This document shows, piece after piece, positions 7,726 through 16,854 of a stretch of DNA of 64,000 nucleotides. Position numbers and translations under genes: made by a program. Location of the stretch: assembly GCF_036250065.1 (NCBI RefSeq), contig NZ_CP109199.1, positions 496,001 to 560,000 of the forward strand. Reading direction: 5' to 3'. Within the stretch, counting starts at the first letter, position 1. Each line of letters opens with the position of its first letter. The DNA is from Micromonospora sp. NBC_01699 (lineage in GTDB: Bacteria > Actinomycetota > Actinomycetes > Mycobacteriales > Micromonosporaceae). Under the pieces are notes generated by a model, which saw only the letters and a program-made list of their open reading frames with translations, searched no databases and was not told the DNA's origin.

Positions 7726-8882
7726 CGCAGGCACCTGACAGCCCGCAGAAGTCTGGCCGCCGACGGCTGCTGCGCCTGCCCGCGCTGCAGATCCAGCAGG
7801 GCCCAAACCGGCGCGTCTACACGTTCGCAATCGACGGGAAGCAGCTGCCGGACATCGCGACGGTGTCACGTATTCGCCGCGACGACACAACCAAGCTACA
7901 CGGCTACCAGCGGCCGGAAAGCGCGGCGCACGTCGGTGCGATTCGCCGCTACCTGGACACTGACCCGAGCCCTCTGCTGCCAAATGCAATCGTGATCGCG
8001 TTCGACGAGAGCGTCCGATTTCAGGGCAAGAAAGGCGCTGATGAGGACGGCCCTGGTTTCGTGCGGTCGGGCACCATTATTATTCCGATCATCGTCGACG
8101 GGCAGGAGGAGGACAAGCCCGGGTTCATCGTCGATGGGCAGCAGCGGAGTGCCGCAATCCGTGACTCGCGTCTTGACGAGTTTCCGGTGTGCGTGACCGC
8201 CTTCATTGCCGACACTCACGCCGACCAACGTTCTCAGTTCATCCTGGTCAACTCGACCAAGGCGCTTCCTAAGGGCCTTATCCATGAGTTACTGCCCGAG
8301 GCGTCCGGTGCGCTCCCAGCGCCGCTGATGGTCCGCCAAATACCGGCGACCCTCGTGGAACGGCTTAACTTCTTAAAAGAGTCGCCGCTGCACCGCATGA
8401 TCCAAACCCAGACCAACCCGAAAGGGCTGATCAAAGACAATTCGATGTTGCGGATGCTGGAGTCTAGTCTCAGTAACGGTGCCCTCTGGCCCTACCGCGG
8501 CGACAACGCTGCGCCGAACTATGACCGCATGACCTCGATCCTGAACAACTTCTGGAAGGCCGTCGCCGAGGTCTTCCCCGACGCGTGGAACAAACCGCCA
8601 CGCCAGTCTCGGCTCATGCACGGTGTAGGCATCATCGGTATGGGTGTGCTGATGGACGAGATCTCCCATGCACGCGGCAGTTCGGATGGAATTGTCACGG
8701 AGGCAGAGTTCGCAGCCGACTTGAAGGCCATCGCCGACGACTGCCACTGGACCGAGGGAACGTGGCCGTTCCCCGACGGCGAACGGGTCTGGAACGGTGT
8801 GGAAAACACCTCCCGCGACATCGCCAGAGTGCAGGAGTACCTCATCGACCGTTATCGTTACCGGGTCGGCGGTCGCGGCTAA
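7722..8882 (+). CDS. dpdB2: DpdB-like DGQHR-domain protein, second copy
   Basis: A 386-residue DGQHR-domain protein paralogous to the gene at 5345. It shows the N-terminal HGYQRPESAAHVGAIRRYL block, FIVDGQQRSAAI (Asp138) and FILVNSTKALP. It has an extra acidic stretch (GQEEDKPG) just before the motif. GTG 7722 overlaps the dpdA stop. Its last 41 bases overlap the 3' end of dpdD on the other strand, so the two operons collide here. DpdB may present DNA to DpdA or couple ATP hydrolysis to insertion. Why two copies are kept is unknown; a heteromer or different sequence contexts are possible. Confidence 0.85.
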   Translation: MTQAPDSPQKSGRRRLLRLPALQIQQGPNRRVYTFAIDGKQLPDIATVSRIRRDDTTKLHGYQRPESAAHVGAIRRYLDTDPSPLLPNAIVIAFDESVRFQGKKGADEDGPGFVRSGTIIIPIIVDGQEEDKPGFIVDGQQRSAAIRDSRLDEFPVCVTAFIADTHADQRSQFILVNSTKALPKGLIHELLPEASGALPAPLMVRQIPATLVERLNFLKESPLHRMIQTQTNPKGLIKDNSMLRMLESSLSNGALWPYRGDNAAPNYDRMTSILNNFWKAVAEVFPDAWNKPPRQSRLMHGVGIIGMGVLMDEISHARGSSDGIVTEAEFAADLKAIADDCHWTEGTWPFPDGERVWNGVENTSRDIARVQEYLIDRYRYRVGGRG

Positions 8883-11103
8883 GGCGGCCTGCCGGGCGTT
8901 CAGGAGTCTCGTCCGGCCCGGCCTGCCGGTCACGCAGCCACGTCTCCACAGTCTCGATCAATGAGGTGGAACCTTTGCCGGCAGCGTAACGGATCGGTGC
9001 GCTGGGTCGGTCGGCCTTGACCGCAGCGGTAGCCGCGTGCGTGGCGGCCCGGTCAACGACGACGAACAGGTCGGCTGTCCGGGCCGCCACCTTGAGTGTG
9101 TCGGTGGCGACATGGTCCGAAGAGACCAGAAACCCCAGCCCCGGATGCCGTTGCTGGAGTATCTTCGTTGCCCGAGCGAGCGCCCCCTCCTCGAGCGAAT
9201 AGAGCGCGATCTTGAGACCGTTCGGTATGACAACGGGCGATGGGGCAGTGTGCATTGCCGGCAGTTCGATGGTCAGGCCGAACGTCGCCGCGAGGTCGAC
9301 TGCCACCGCCAGTGGCGCCGACGGGATGCGCCCCGCGTTGTGGCTGCCGATTCGCGACAGCATCGGGATGGCGAACTTGTCCAGACTGTCGGAGTCGGCG
9401 GGTCGGTAGCCGATCAACTGCTCCAGGACGTCAAGTCCGACAGGCAGGTCGGCATCGGTAAGGAACGGATCCCAGCCGACGCGCAGCAACTCGATGACCT
9501 CGTCGAACTCCTGACGGCTCAGCCCGACTTCGACAGCCGCGCTGGCGAGCTGCCCGATACGGGCCGCCCGACGGCGGTCACCGGTGGTGTCATGGAACGC
9601 CCACAGTTCCAGCACCGTCCGGCTAAGCGACCTAATGGCATCATGGTCTGCCTCGCTGGCCTTAAGATCGCGGGCGAGATCGATACACACGTCCAGACCA
9701 GTGGCCAAGCGCATCACGTCCTCGCTGGCTGTGAGCTCGCGCAGCGCCCGACACACTGCGTCGGTGCCACCCGGAGCGCGGAGTTCTGCGAGACCGGACC
9801 GTTCGATGGCGGTGGTTATGTCGGCGATAGCAGCAGGTGGCGTCGCCGGGTTGAACAGTGCCCGCAGTCGTTGCACGAGCGAGGTGCCGGCACTGGTAGG
9901 AACGGGCTTTTGGATGCTGGCCTGGCGTAGTATCTCGTCGCCGTGTGCCGCGCGGTGACGCTCTAACAGCGCTAGGGCGGCTGAGGTGAACGTGTGGGTG
10001 ACGGCGTCGATGACGCCGGGCAGGTCGACGACATCAGCTGGCAGTACCGAGAGCAACTCGATTGCGGTGTCGTAGCGACCTTCGCGGATCGCCGCTTGGG
10101 CCGCAGCGCGCAACTCCTGGTGCGTACGTGTCGGTGCGCCCTCGTCGGCGCCGGCTGGGCCGCCGGTACCGAGAATGGCGGTGACGGTCGGGGTAGCCCA
10201 GCCGGCGTCGATGAGACGCTGGCGTAGTTGCTCAGGTGCTTCACCGGCCGCCAGCGACCGCAGGGTGTAGTACAGGGCGCCGGCCGGCGTCCGGATGACC
10301 GTCACGGAGTCGATCAACGATCCGAAGCGGGTCCCGACAGGCTGGAATGCCTCCAGCGTTGGCGAATCCGGCAGTTGCGCGATGGCCAGGCGGGCCAGTG
10401 CGTCCGAGACCGGGCTGGGCCGGTCGAGCCTCAGCAGGTTGTCGAGCATTGGATGATTTGTAAGATCGTCCCATTTATCGAACGCAGCGAGAACTTGGAC
10501 CTGCAGGAATAGCCGATTCGTCTCGGATATCCGGTGATCGGCTGCCAACATAGCGTATGTGCGGTTGGCAGCGTCCTCTGCGCCGGCAGCGCATGCGTCG
10601 GCGAGGTCGCCCACCAGACGTCCGATTGGGACGGCCAGCCGTGTTTGGCGACGTGGCGCTGTGCCCAGCGATTCCAGTAGCGACAGGACCGAGGCGCGGA
10701 CCATGTCGCGTTCAGTGGTAGCGACCCTCAACCGGTAGACGTAACGTGGATTGCCAGCGAAGGCTGTGGCGGCCTGCACCAGCGGATCGTTGAGGGCCGG
10801 ACCGTGGACGCTGAGCCCGTCGAAGTCCGACCAGGTTGCTCCGACGTGGGACTGCAGCAGTTCTCGCAGGCTGTGGGCCTGTTCATTGGTGAAAGCAATG
10901 CCGTAGTAGAAGGAGACACGGCCCACGACCGCCGGCAGCACGATCGGCTGGGGCGGCTCGGCCGCAACGAGTTGGCTGACAACAGATAGCAGACGGTCCA
11001 GGTCAGGAATTCGTTTGGTGATGTCCAGAGTGTTGGGGGGCGCGAAGAACGTGTCGCGGAAAGTTGGCCACACCGCGATCACTGGCGTTCGTGGTCCGGT
11101 CAC
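8842..11103 (-). CDS. dpdD: DpdD-like restriction component
   Basis: A 753-residue protein and the last gene of the minus-strand operon. The middle is helical and repetitive. The C-terminal ~110 residues read as an alpha/beta domain (LKIALYSLEEGALARATKIL, FLVSSDHVATDTLKVAART, DLFVVVDRAATHAA, IRYAAGKGSTSLIETV) that resembles DUF2325-type Rossmann-like modules, with a Gly-Lys-Gly-Ser-Thr-Ser loop. In Salmonella dpdD is among the genes needed for the restriction-like phenotype. The start is GTG 11103 in a GTGA overlap with dpdK. The gene-family name is assigned by elimination and position; the C-terminal domain call is my own pattern match. Confidence 0.65.
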   Translation of the reverse strand: MTGPRTPVIAVWPTFRDTFFAPPNTLDITKRIPDLDRLLSVVSQLVAAEPPQPIVLPAVVGRVSFYYGIAFTNEQAHSLRELLQSHVGATWSDFDGLSVHGPALNDPLVQAATAFAGNPRYVYRLRVATTERDMVRASVLSLLESLGTAPRRQTRLAVPIGRLVGDLADACAAGAEDAANRTYAMLAADHRISETNRLFLQVQVLAAFDKWDDLTNHPMLDNLLRLDRPSPVSDALARLAIAQLPDSPTLEAFQPVGTRFGSLIDSVTVIRTPAGALYYTLRSLAAGEAPEQLRQRLIDAGWATPTVTAILGTGGPAGADEGAPTRTHQELRAAAQAAIREGRYDTAIELLSVLPADVVDLPGVIDAVTHTFTSAALALLERHRAAHGDEILRQASIQKPVPTSAGTSLVQRLRALFNPATPPAAIADITTAIERSGLAELRAPGGTDAVCRALRELTASEDVMRLATGLDVCIDLARDLKASEADHDAIRSLSRTVLELWAFHDTTGDRRRAARIGQLASAAVEVGLSRQEFDEVIELLRVGWDPFLTDADLPVGLDVLEQLIGYRPADSDSLDKFAIPMLSRIGSHNAGRIPSAPLAVAVDLAATFGLTIELPAMHTAPSPVVIPNGLKIALYSLEEGALARATKILQQRHPGLGFLVSSDHVATDTLKVAARTADLFVVVDRAATHAATAAVKADRPSAPIRYAAGKGSTSLIETVETWLRDRQAGPDETPERPAGRLSRDRRPGNDNGR

Positions 11104-11639
11104 CGGAACAGGCTCATCAGTTCGGTAGTGATAGTGGCGACACGCGCTGGATCGGTGGAGACCGTCACAAGTTCGCCATTGATTTCCACACCGCGGTAGG
11201 TCAGGTTCATGGACCCGAACACGGCCCAGTCGTCACCTGCGATCGCCTTCTCATGGTCGAGAGCCTTCTCTGGGTCATGCCTGGACTGGCGGGTGTGTAA
11301 CCGTGTCTCAGTGCCGTCGGTGCGGGCCATATTGCGCAGATGGTCGATGAACGCCTTCTCACGTCCGCCGGGCCCACAGTGCAGATACACCTCGGTGTGC
11401 CTTTCGAGCAGGGTGCGGAGCACCACTGACAGACGGATGACGCGGGTGCTCCAGGAGCTGTTTAGCGCGGTGAAACGGCCGCCGCGGTTGTCCAGAATTG
11501 GCACGTCGCTGATCCACGGCGACGCAATCAGAACGCGCCGTCCGGGTGACAGGATCTCTGCGACGACGAGGCCCTGCAGCGCCTCGCCGATGAGTCGATG
11601 CGGCCGCGCCGCGAGCCGGTGGATGTGCCTGTTGCTCAT
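11100..11639 (-). CDS. dpdK: DpdK, phospholipase D-like nuclease component
   Basis: A 179-residue protein with a single PLD-type HKD motif: His129-x-Lys131 in LDHEKAI followed by FGSMNLTYRG (residues 141-150). One HKD per chain means it should dimerise to form an active site, as single-motif PLD nucleases do. It is the most obvious candidate nuclease in the locus. I chose ATG 11639, which overlaps the dpdJ stop (ATGA), over an upstream start at 11726 that lies within dpdJ. Its stop overlaps the GTG of dpdD. Involvement of dpdK in restriction is reported for Salmonella; cleavage activity here is inferred. Confidence 0.85.
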   Translation of the reverse strand: MSNRHIHRLAARPHRLIGEALQGLVVAEILSPGRRVLIASPWISDVPILDNRGGRFTALNSSWSTRVIRLSVVLRTLLERHTEVYLHCGPGGREKAFIDHLRNMARTDGTETRLHTRQSRHDPEKALDHEKAIAGDDWAVFGSMNLTYRGVEINGELVTVSTDPARVATITTELMSLFR

Positions 11640-14600
11640 TGAGGCGTCTCCTCCAGCGACACCTCGACGTGTAGGACGCCGTCGTGGCGGGCCATTGCCT
11701 CCACATGCGCGTGCACATGCAGCCACCCGAGTTCGATCGGGCTCGTAACCAACTGCTGGATCGCGTGTTTGAGCTGCAAACGGTCATCGCTTGCCGAGTA
11801 CAATCGGCAACGGCCGCTGCTGGCGATGAAGTCACTGAGCATGCGGAGCCACTGCGGCTCATCGACGTCTACGTCGCTCACCGGGTTGGGCAAGGAATCC
11901 AGCACGAGCGTCCGTTCGGTTAGAGGGGCCTCGTTGACGAACCGATTCGACGCGACGAGGGACGCCGCCCGCCTCGCTTCGGCGCTCGGCCACAATAACC
12001 CTTGCAACACGGACCGTGCCCAACTGTCGCCCTGCTTGGCGGCTTCGGGTATGGCCTCGACGAGCGCGGCCCGGACATCCTGTTCGGCGAGCAAGGTCAT
12101 GCAGATGCTGCGGTAGTCGACCGCAAACCCGACCCGCTCCTCGGTCTCGTCCCAGCGTCGCAGGCACGTGGTGAGCAGTTGATCGGACGCGGGCGATGAC
12201 GCCGCCCGGAATATGCGGCTGGCCAGCGCAGTCACCGTGGTGTGAGCCGGGCTCACACCCTCGGCGGTTAGTGTCACGAGGAGGTCCTGCCAGGCGCCCA
12301 GCCGGTCACCGGTCGCCTGCCGGAACCGGGCCGCCGTCCGGGCCACGCCGTCATTGCGGGCGAGTAGGTCGAGGGTGTGCCGCATGGACCGGTCCACCTC
12401 CTCCAGATCGGAGGCCTGCAGCGCGGTCGTAACCAGGTAGTCGAAGCGCCGCGGATCCTCGCTGATGCGGTTGGTTAGCGCGTCGATGAGACCGCCACCG
12501 CCGATGGCAGAGTCGCTGATAATGAAGGTAGCCGTCGGTCCGTCGCCCAAAGGGTCGACATCGATGAGGCTGTCGAGATCGGCATCGAATTCGGGACAGA
12601 TCTGCTGCGCGGCAGCCTGCCAGGCGGCGGCGATCGTCTGGACGTATCGGTCGCGAAGCCACGGCAGCCATCCGTCCCCGGGTGGTGCTGTCAGCTCGCC
12701 GATCACAGCGGTGATGGCGGCAGCCACATGTGGTGTTGTCAGCGATTCCAGGAGCCGCTCCTGTTGTTTACTGCCGGCCTGACTGTCGTGCTGCTCGTCA
12801 TCGCTGTCGTCGAGGCCGATCACCCCTTCGTGGAGCAGGCCCCCAATTACTGTCTTCCACTCGGATACGGGGATGGCCGTCAAGTCGACGGCGGCACCCC
12901 CACCGATAATCCTCGCGGCGGCGGCGACGGCTAGCGCTTCGGCGATGTCGCGGGAGAGGAAGGCATCGATGCGCACGGCATGCAGGGCGGAGCGCATCTG
13001 ATGGATGAAGTAGTCGCGGCGCAACTGGCGGAGACGCTTGCCGGAGTGGCCCAGGGCGAACGCTGCCAGGGTCTGCGGCACCGTGACCGTGACGATCTGT
13101 GCGTCCACCGTCGCCTCGTAGCCGATGGCCGCTGGTGCGCCCTGCCAGGTGAACGAGTTACGCAACTCCCGCCGTCCTCCGGTGCGCCGTAGCACGCTGG
13201 CGGTGGTCTGGGTCGCGTACCGCCACGTGCGAAGCGCGCCCGCAGCGGTGTGTAGGTAGGCGAGGACCTCGGTGACGCAGGTCCGCAGTGGACCAGATCG
13301 GGGTCGAGTCATCTCAATAGCCCCGCCCGCAGGCTGGTGCTGTATCTGCCAGGCCAGCCGGCCGTTTGACGACGGCCGCACGTCGGGCTCGGGTACGACC
13401 GGTGCGGTGATCAGCGGCCGGATCAGCGGCAGCACTTGGCCCTTGACCTTCACCTCCCCAATGAGCTGATTCACCCGAGCGATGCCCTCCTCCACCGCTA
13501 CCGACCCGCCGTCGTCAGCTGGAGGGATCCATAGCCCCTTGCCGCGCTCGACCGCCCAGCGCATAGTCACCTTGCCCGGCGCAAGCTCATTGAGTGCCAT
13601 AAAGACCGCGAGAGACTCGCGGGCAGCGGCGTCGTAGCCGACCGGCGGTTCGATCGCAACCTCAGGCAGGCACAGGTCGCTGAACAGCGCCTTCGGGATG
13701 AAATCCGGCAGCGGGGAGTCCTCCACCCAACTGTCGTCCGGGTCGCGACCGTCGTCGTCGCGGTGCTTGGTCCATCGACTGGCCAGTCGACGTCGTGCGG
13801 TCGGCACGGCGTCGAGTAGCAGCGACCGTGGCTGCTCCCAACACACCGCCTCGACCTCGTCTCGCGGCAGTTGCATAGACGCCCCGACGAACGCTATGAG
13901 ATCGTCGCGTTCAGGTCCGCCGCTCATCACCCGATCGAGCAGGTCGGCGGTCTGCTCACGCAGAGGGTCGTGGGTCTCGTCGGGCTTGACGAACACCTTG
14001 CGCATGGTGCGGCCACTGTCCCGGCGGGCCGAGACGTTCAAGACGTTCGCAGCCCAATCGATCAGGCACATCGCCGCCTGCATCTTACGCACCGACTGGT
14101 TGCCTAGCGGGAGTCGCTTCTCGGGTAGCGCGGGTGCCAAGAGCGTCTCGTAGTCCTGGTATGCGGCCCGGTCACGCCCGAAATCGGATAGCACCACGAC
14201 CGTCCATGGACGTTGAGTCTGAGTACGGCCGGCGCGCCCCCGTCGCTGCAGGAACGAGGCGATGTCGCGAGGTGCTTTGTGTTGAAGGACAGCACCGACT
14301 TGCGGGTCGTCGAAGCCGACCTCAAGCGAGGCGGTCGTGACGATCACATCGGCCAGCGTGTTCACGCCGGCGTCCTGTGACGAGGTCCGGCCGATGGTCA
14401 GCACCCGGCCGTCGAATCCCAACTGCTCGGGCATCCACCAGTGCTGGCCATCGGCATCGCGTAGCGGCCAGTCCGTGACAACTGCACCGAGTCGCTGGGC
14501 GGATCGACTCATTCGCAGGTCCGCGAGGGCATAGCCGTTTGCCTTGCGTCGGCCGAACTCGTCGAAACCTTCGGCATCGAGAACCTGCCGATAAAGTCGG

Positions 14601-16096
14601 TTCACTAGGTCGAGGTTGTCGCAGAACGCAAAGACACGACTGCCGTAGGCTCCGATGGTGGTGGGCCGAGGATCCAGGACCCGGCGGATCAGCATCAGGG
14701 ACTGGATCGTCGTGGACAGCAGCGCCGTCTGGGCTCCGGGGTCACCACGAAGGACGACCTGGTACTCACGGCCCCGTGGCTCCATGTGCTCAGGCTGGGG
14801 CTCTACCGGTTCGACAGCGCCATCGTTAAGGCCGCACAGTTCGGCGAAGAAACGCTCGGCGTTGGCCAGCGTCGCGCTGAGCCCCACCCAGGCCGTTGAC
14901 CGGCTCGCCGAGCGTCGCATGAGACGGCGCCACCGGCGAAGCAGATAGGCGACCTGTGCACCGTTGGTGCCATTGTAGGTGTGTACCTCATCGAGCAGGA
15001 CGAGGCGCGGCGTGTAGCGCGCTTTCGGGCCGACACCGAACACATGCATGCTCCAGCCGTCGCTCAGCGACCGGTTGAGCGTTTCAGTAGTGCTGAACAG
15101 TAGGTCCGGGGGCTGCTGCTGCATCTTGCGCCGTGTCAAGATCAGTTCATTTTCGTTCACGACGTCTCCGCACGTCGCACATCTCAACTGCTCGCGGCCG
15201 GTTTCATAGTCGGCAAACTGCCAGATAAGGTCGCCACCGCAGCGCTTGTCGTCGATGGACACCCGGCAGGTCAGGAACGGGCAGGCCCAGCCAGCCGGCG
15301 CCCGGCGCCACTGCCGATTCGGCGCGTGGCCCCTTTGTGCCTGGTTTGGCGTGTTACCGAAGTACGCGCCGATGCGGATCTGGCGGCCGCCAGCGGACCG
15401 TAACCGACGGGTCTCGTCAAGCGCGGACGCAAGTTGGTCTTTGAGTAGTTCGTTCCGCGGGTAGATGGCGATAACACCGGCGCCGGTCTCCCCGTCTGGT
15501 CTGGTCCCCAGGTAGATCAGCGCCGGCAGATAAAACGCTAGCGTCTTGCCACTGCCAGTGCCGGCAGACACGACCACGCCTCGATCACGGCCGGCCATCG
15601 CGTTTAGTATTGCCACGGTCGAGTCGAGTTGAAACTGCGAGAGATCGCGTCCGTCCAGAATTTTGGCCGCAGCGTCGAATTTTGGACTTATTCCCTGCAC
15701 CGAAAGTCTCGTCGATACGTCGGCCAGGTTCAGGTCACGTTTCGGAAAGCGACGGGGCTCGTGCCTGAACCGGAAGTCCGCCACTAGCGGAGCCGCAGCC
15801 TGCCATGGCTTGTTGGAAAACTGCTGACGAAGGTGCGCAAACAACCGCATTGCCTCGGCCATACGGGTGCGGTAGGCCGTCGGCCAAGTCCGTTCCACCT
15901 CGAACAGCAGTCCATGCTGTTGCAACTGTTCCAGGACCTCATGCGGGTCGAAGAGGGTGGCTGCTCGGCTGATGCGATCGATCAACGCTTCCTGTGTCCA
16001 CGACTCCTCGGTAAGTCCCCATACGAGGTTGCGGGCCTCGTGGTCCTCAAGCTCGTCGAGAACGCGTAGCAGTACCTGGTGGTCGATGTCTACCAT
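11636..16096 (-). CDS. dpdJ: DpdJ, large DEAD/DEAH-box helicase
   Basis: A 1486-residue superfamily 2 helicase. Walker A is SAGTGSGKTLAFY (about residues 175-187), motif II is LLDEVHTYNG, and SATLANAERF is motif III. The helicase C domain ends with FLQRRGRAGRT (motif VI). Between Walker A and motif II there is a four-Cys zinc-binding insert (CPFLTCRVS...CGG, then LRCATCGD). The C-terminal ~650 residues are helical and Cys-poor and carry the remaining family-specific region. ATG 16096 overlaps the dpdI stop by 7 bases. It probably unwinds or translocates on unmodified DNA for DpdK or another nuclease; that is inference. Confidence 0.87.
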   Translation of the reverse strand: MVDIDHQVLLRVLDELEDHEARNLVWGLTEESWTQEALIDRISRAATLFDPHEVLEQLQQHGLLFEVERTWPTAYRTRMAEAMRLFAHLRQQFSNKPWQAAAPLVADFRFRHEPRRFPKRDLNLADVSTRLSVQGISPKFDAAAKILDGRDLSQFQLDSTVAILNAMAGRDRGVVVSAGTGSGKTLAFYLPALIYLGTRPDGETGAGVIAIYPRNELLKDQLASALDETRRLRSAGGRQIRIGAYFGNTPNQAQRGHAPNRQWRRAPAGWACPFLTCRVSIDDKRCGGDLIWQFADYETGREQLRCATCGDVVNENELILTRRKMQQQPPDLLFSTTETLNRSLSDGWSMHVFGVGPKARYTPRLVLLDEVHTYNGTNGAQVAYLLRRWRRLMRRSASRSTAWVGLSATLANAERFFAELCGLNDGAVEPVEPQPEHMEPRGREYQVVLRGDPGAQTALLSTTIQSLMLIRRVLDPRPTTIGAYGSRVFAFCDNLDLVNRLYRQVLDAEGFDEFGRRKANGYALADLRMSRSAQRLGAVVTDWPLRDADGQHWWMPEQLGFDGRVLTIGRTSSQDAGVNTLADVIVTTASLEVGFDDPQVGAVLQHKAPRDIASFLQRRGRAGRTQTQRPWTVVVLSDFGRDRAAYQDYETLLAPALPEKRLPLGNQSVRKMQAAMCLIDWAANVLNVSARRDSGRTMRKVFVKPDETHDPLREQTADLLDRVMSGGPERDDLIAFVGASMQLPRDEVEAVCWEQPRSLLLDAVPTARRRLASRWTKHRDDDGRDPDDSWVEDSPLPDFIPKALFSDLCLPEVAIEPPVGYDAAARESLAVFMALNELAPGKVTMRWAVERGKGLWIPPADDGGSVAVEEGIARVNQLIGEVKVKGQVLPLIRPLITAPVVPEPDVRPSSNGRLAWQIQHQPAGGAIEMTRPRSGPLRTCVTEVLAYLHTAAGALRTWRYATQTTASVLRRTGGRRELRNSFTWQGAPAAIGYEATVDAQIVTVTVPQTLAAFALGHSGKRLRQLRRDYFIHQMRSALHAVRIDAFLSRDIAEALAVAAAARIIGGGAAVDLTAIPVSEWKTVIGGLLHEGVIGLDDSDDEQHDSQAGSKQQERLLESLTTPHVAAAITAVIGELTAPPGDGWLPWLRDRYVQTIAAAWQAAAQQICPEFDADLDSLIDVDPLGDGPTATFIISDSAIGGGGLIDALTNRISEDPRRFDYLVTTALQASDLEEVDRSMRHTLDLLARNDGVARTAARFRQATGDRLGAWQDLLVTLTAEGVSPAHTTVTALASRIFRAASSPASDQLLTTCLRRWDETEERVGFAVDYRSICMTLLAEQDVRAALVEAIPEAAKQGDSWARSVLQGLLWPSAEARRAASLVASNRFVNEAPLTERTLVLDSLPNPVSDVDVDEPQWLRMLSDFIASSGRCRLYSASDDRLQLKHAIQQLVTSPIELGWLHVHAHVEAMARHDGVLHVEVSLEETPQ

Positions 16097-16854
16097 TTGC
16101 GCATCACATAGCCGTCGCCATGGCCGTCCATGTCGAGCCACTCACGTACGGCCGGGGTGAGCAGAGACCATCCGGCGCCGTCGTCGCTGACTGCGGCTTC
16201 GATGAAGGCCTTGATCTCCGGGGGAAGTTCGGAGATGGCCTGCGCTAGGGACCGGCTGACCGCGTTCCACTCGCTGGCAGCAGCCCGCCAGCCGTCGATC
16301 GCGGCCGGTAAATCGGTGACCTGTTGGGCAGCACGCTGTTGTAGAGTGCTTTGAATCCGCTGGGCCTGTATCCGCACCGACTCTTTCCCGGGTAGGACGG
16401 TGATGGGTCGGCCAATTCCATCCGGTGTGACGCGTCTTCGCTCGGTGTCCGCCGCTGCGATCAACGCCTGCTTGGACCTCTTCACGATGGCTTCAGCGGT
16501 TTCCAATGCCGTTTGAACGGCATTGCCTCGCAGGCGGCTGGTCAGATCTTCCTCTGAATCCAGTGCCCTTGTAGCAACGCCGCGCAGATTTGTGGTTGCC
16601 TTTCTGGCGTCCGGCGGTAGCGGCGGCGGTGTGTACGGCACGTTGCGTGTCGCGAACTCGGTGACGATCTCCGCGAGGGCGTCCAGGTCTTTGGACGCAT
16701 CCTCGGCACGTTTGCAGGCGGCGGTGATCCCGGCGAGCTCGTCTGCCGACTTTTGCTGGTCTCCGCGTGCCGCCAGCATAAGTAGAGCCTTGTTCGCTCG
16801 CTGGGCGAGCGTCTCGCCATTGGGAGTGGTGGCAACGGTGTGGGTGTCAGTCAT
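16090..16854 (-). CDS. dpdI: DpdI-like coiled-coil protein
   Basis: A 254-residue, almost wholly helical protein rich in Ala, Glu, Arg and Lys with long heptad-like stretches (for example residues 15-65 and 90-135). There are no catalytic motifs, signal peptide or membrane segments. It lies between dpdH and dpdJ exactly where dpdI lies in the Salmonella cluster, and it overlaps both neighbours (ATGA with dpdH, 7 bases with dpdJ). The assignment rests on position and length rather than on a sequence motif. It is probably a structural or bridging subunit of the restriction complex. Confidence 0.65.
   Translation of the reverse strand: MTDTHTVATTPNGETLAQRANKALLMLAARGDQQKSADELAGITAACKRAEDASKDLDALAEIVTEFATRNVPYTPPPLPPDARKATTNLRGVATRALDSEEDLTSRLRGNAVQTALETAEAIVKRSKQALIAAADTERRRVTPDGIGRPITVLPGKESVRIQAQRIQSTLQQRAAQQVTDLPAAIDGWRAAASEWNAVSRSLAQAISELPPEIKAFIEAAVSDDGAGWSLLTPAVREWLDMDGHGDGYVMRKW

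Noticed and set aside
5345-8882. Dnd phosphorothioation system, because DndB-like proteins are present
   Set aside because: No DndA/C/D/E genes are present, and the DGQHR proteins flank a TGT-like enzyme and preQ0 genes, which defines dpd rather than dnd.
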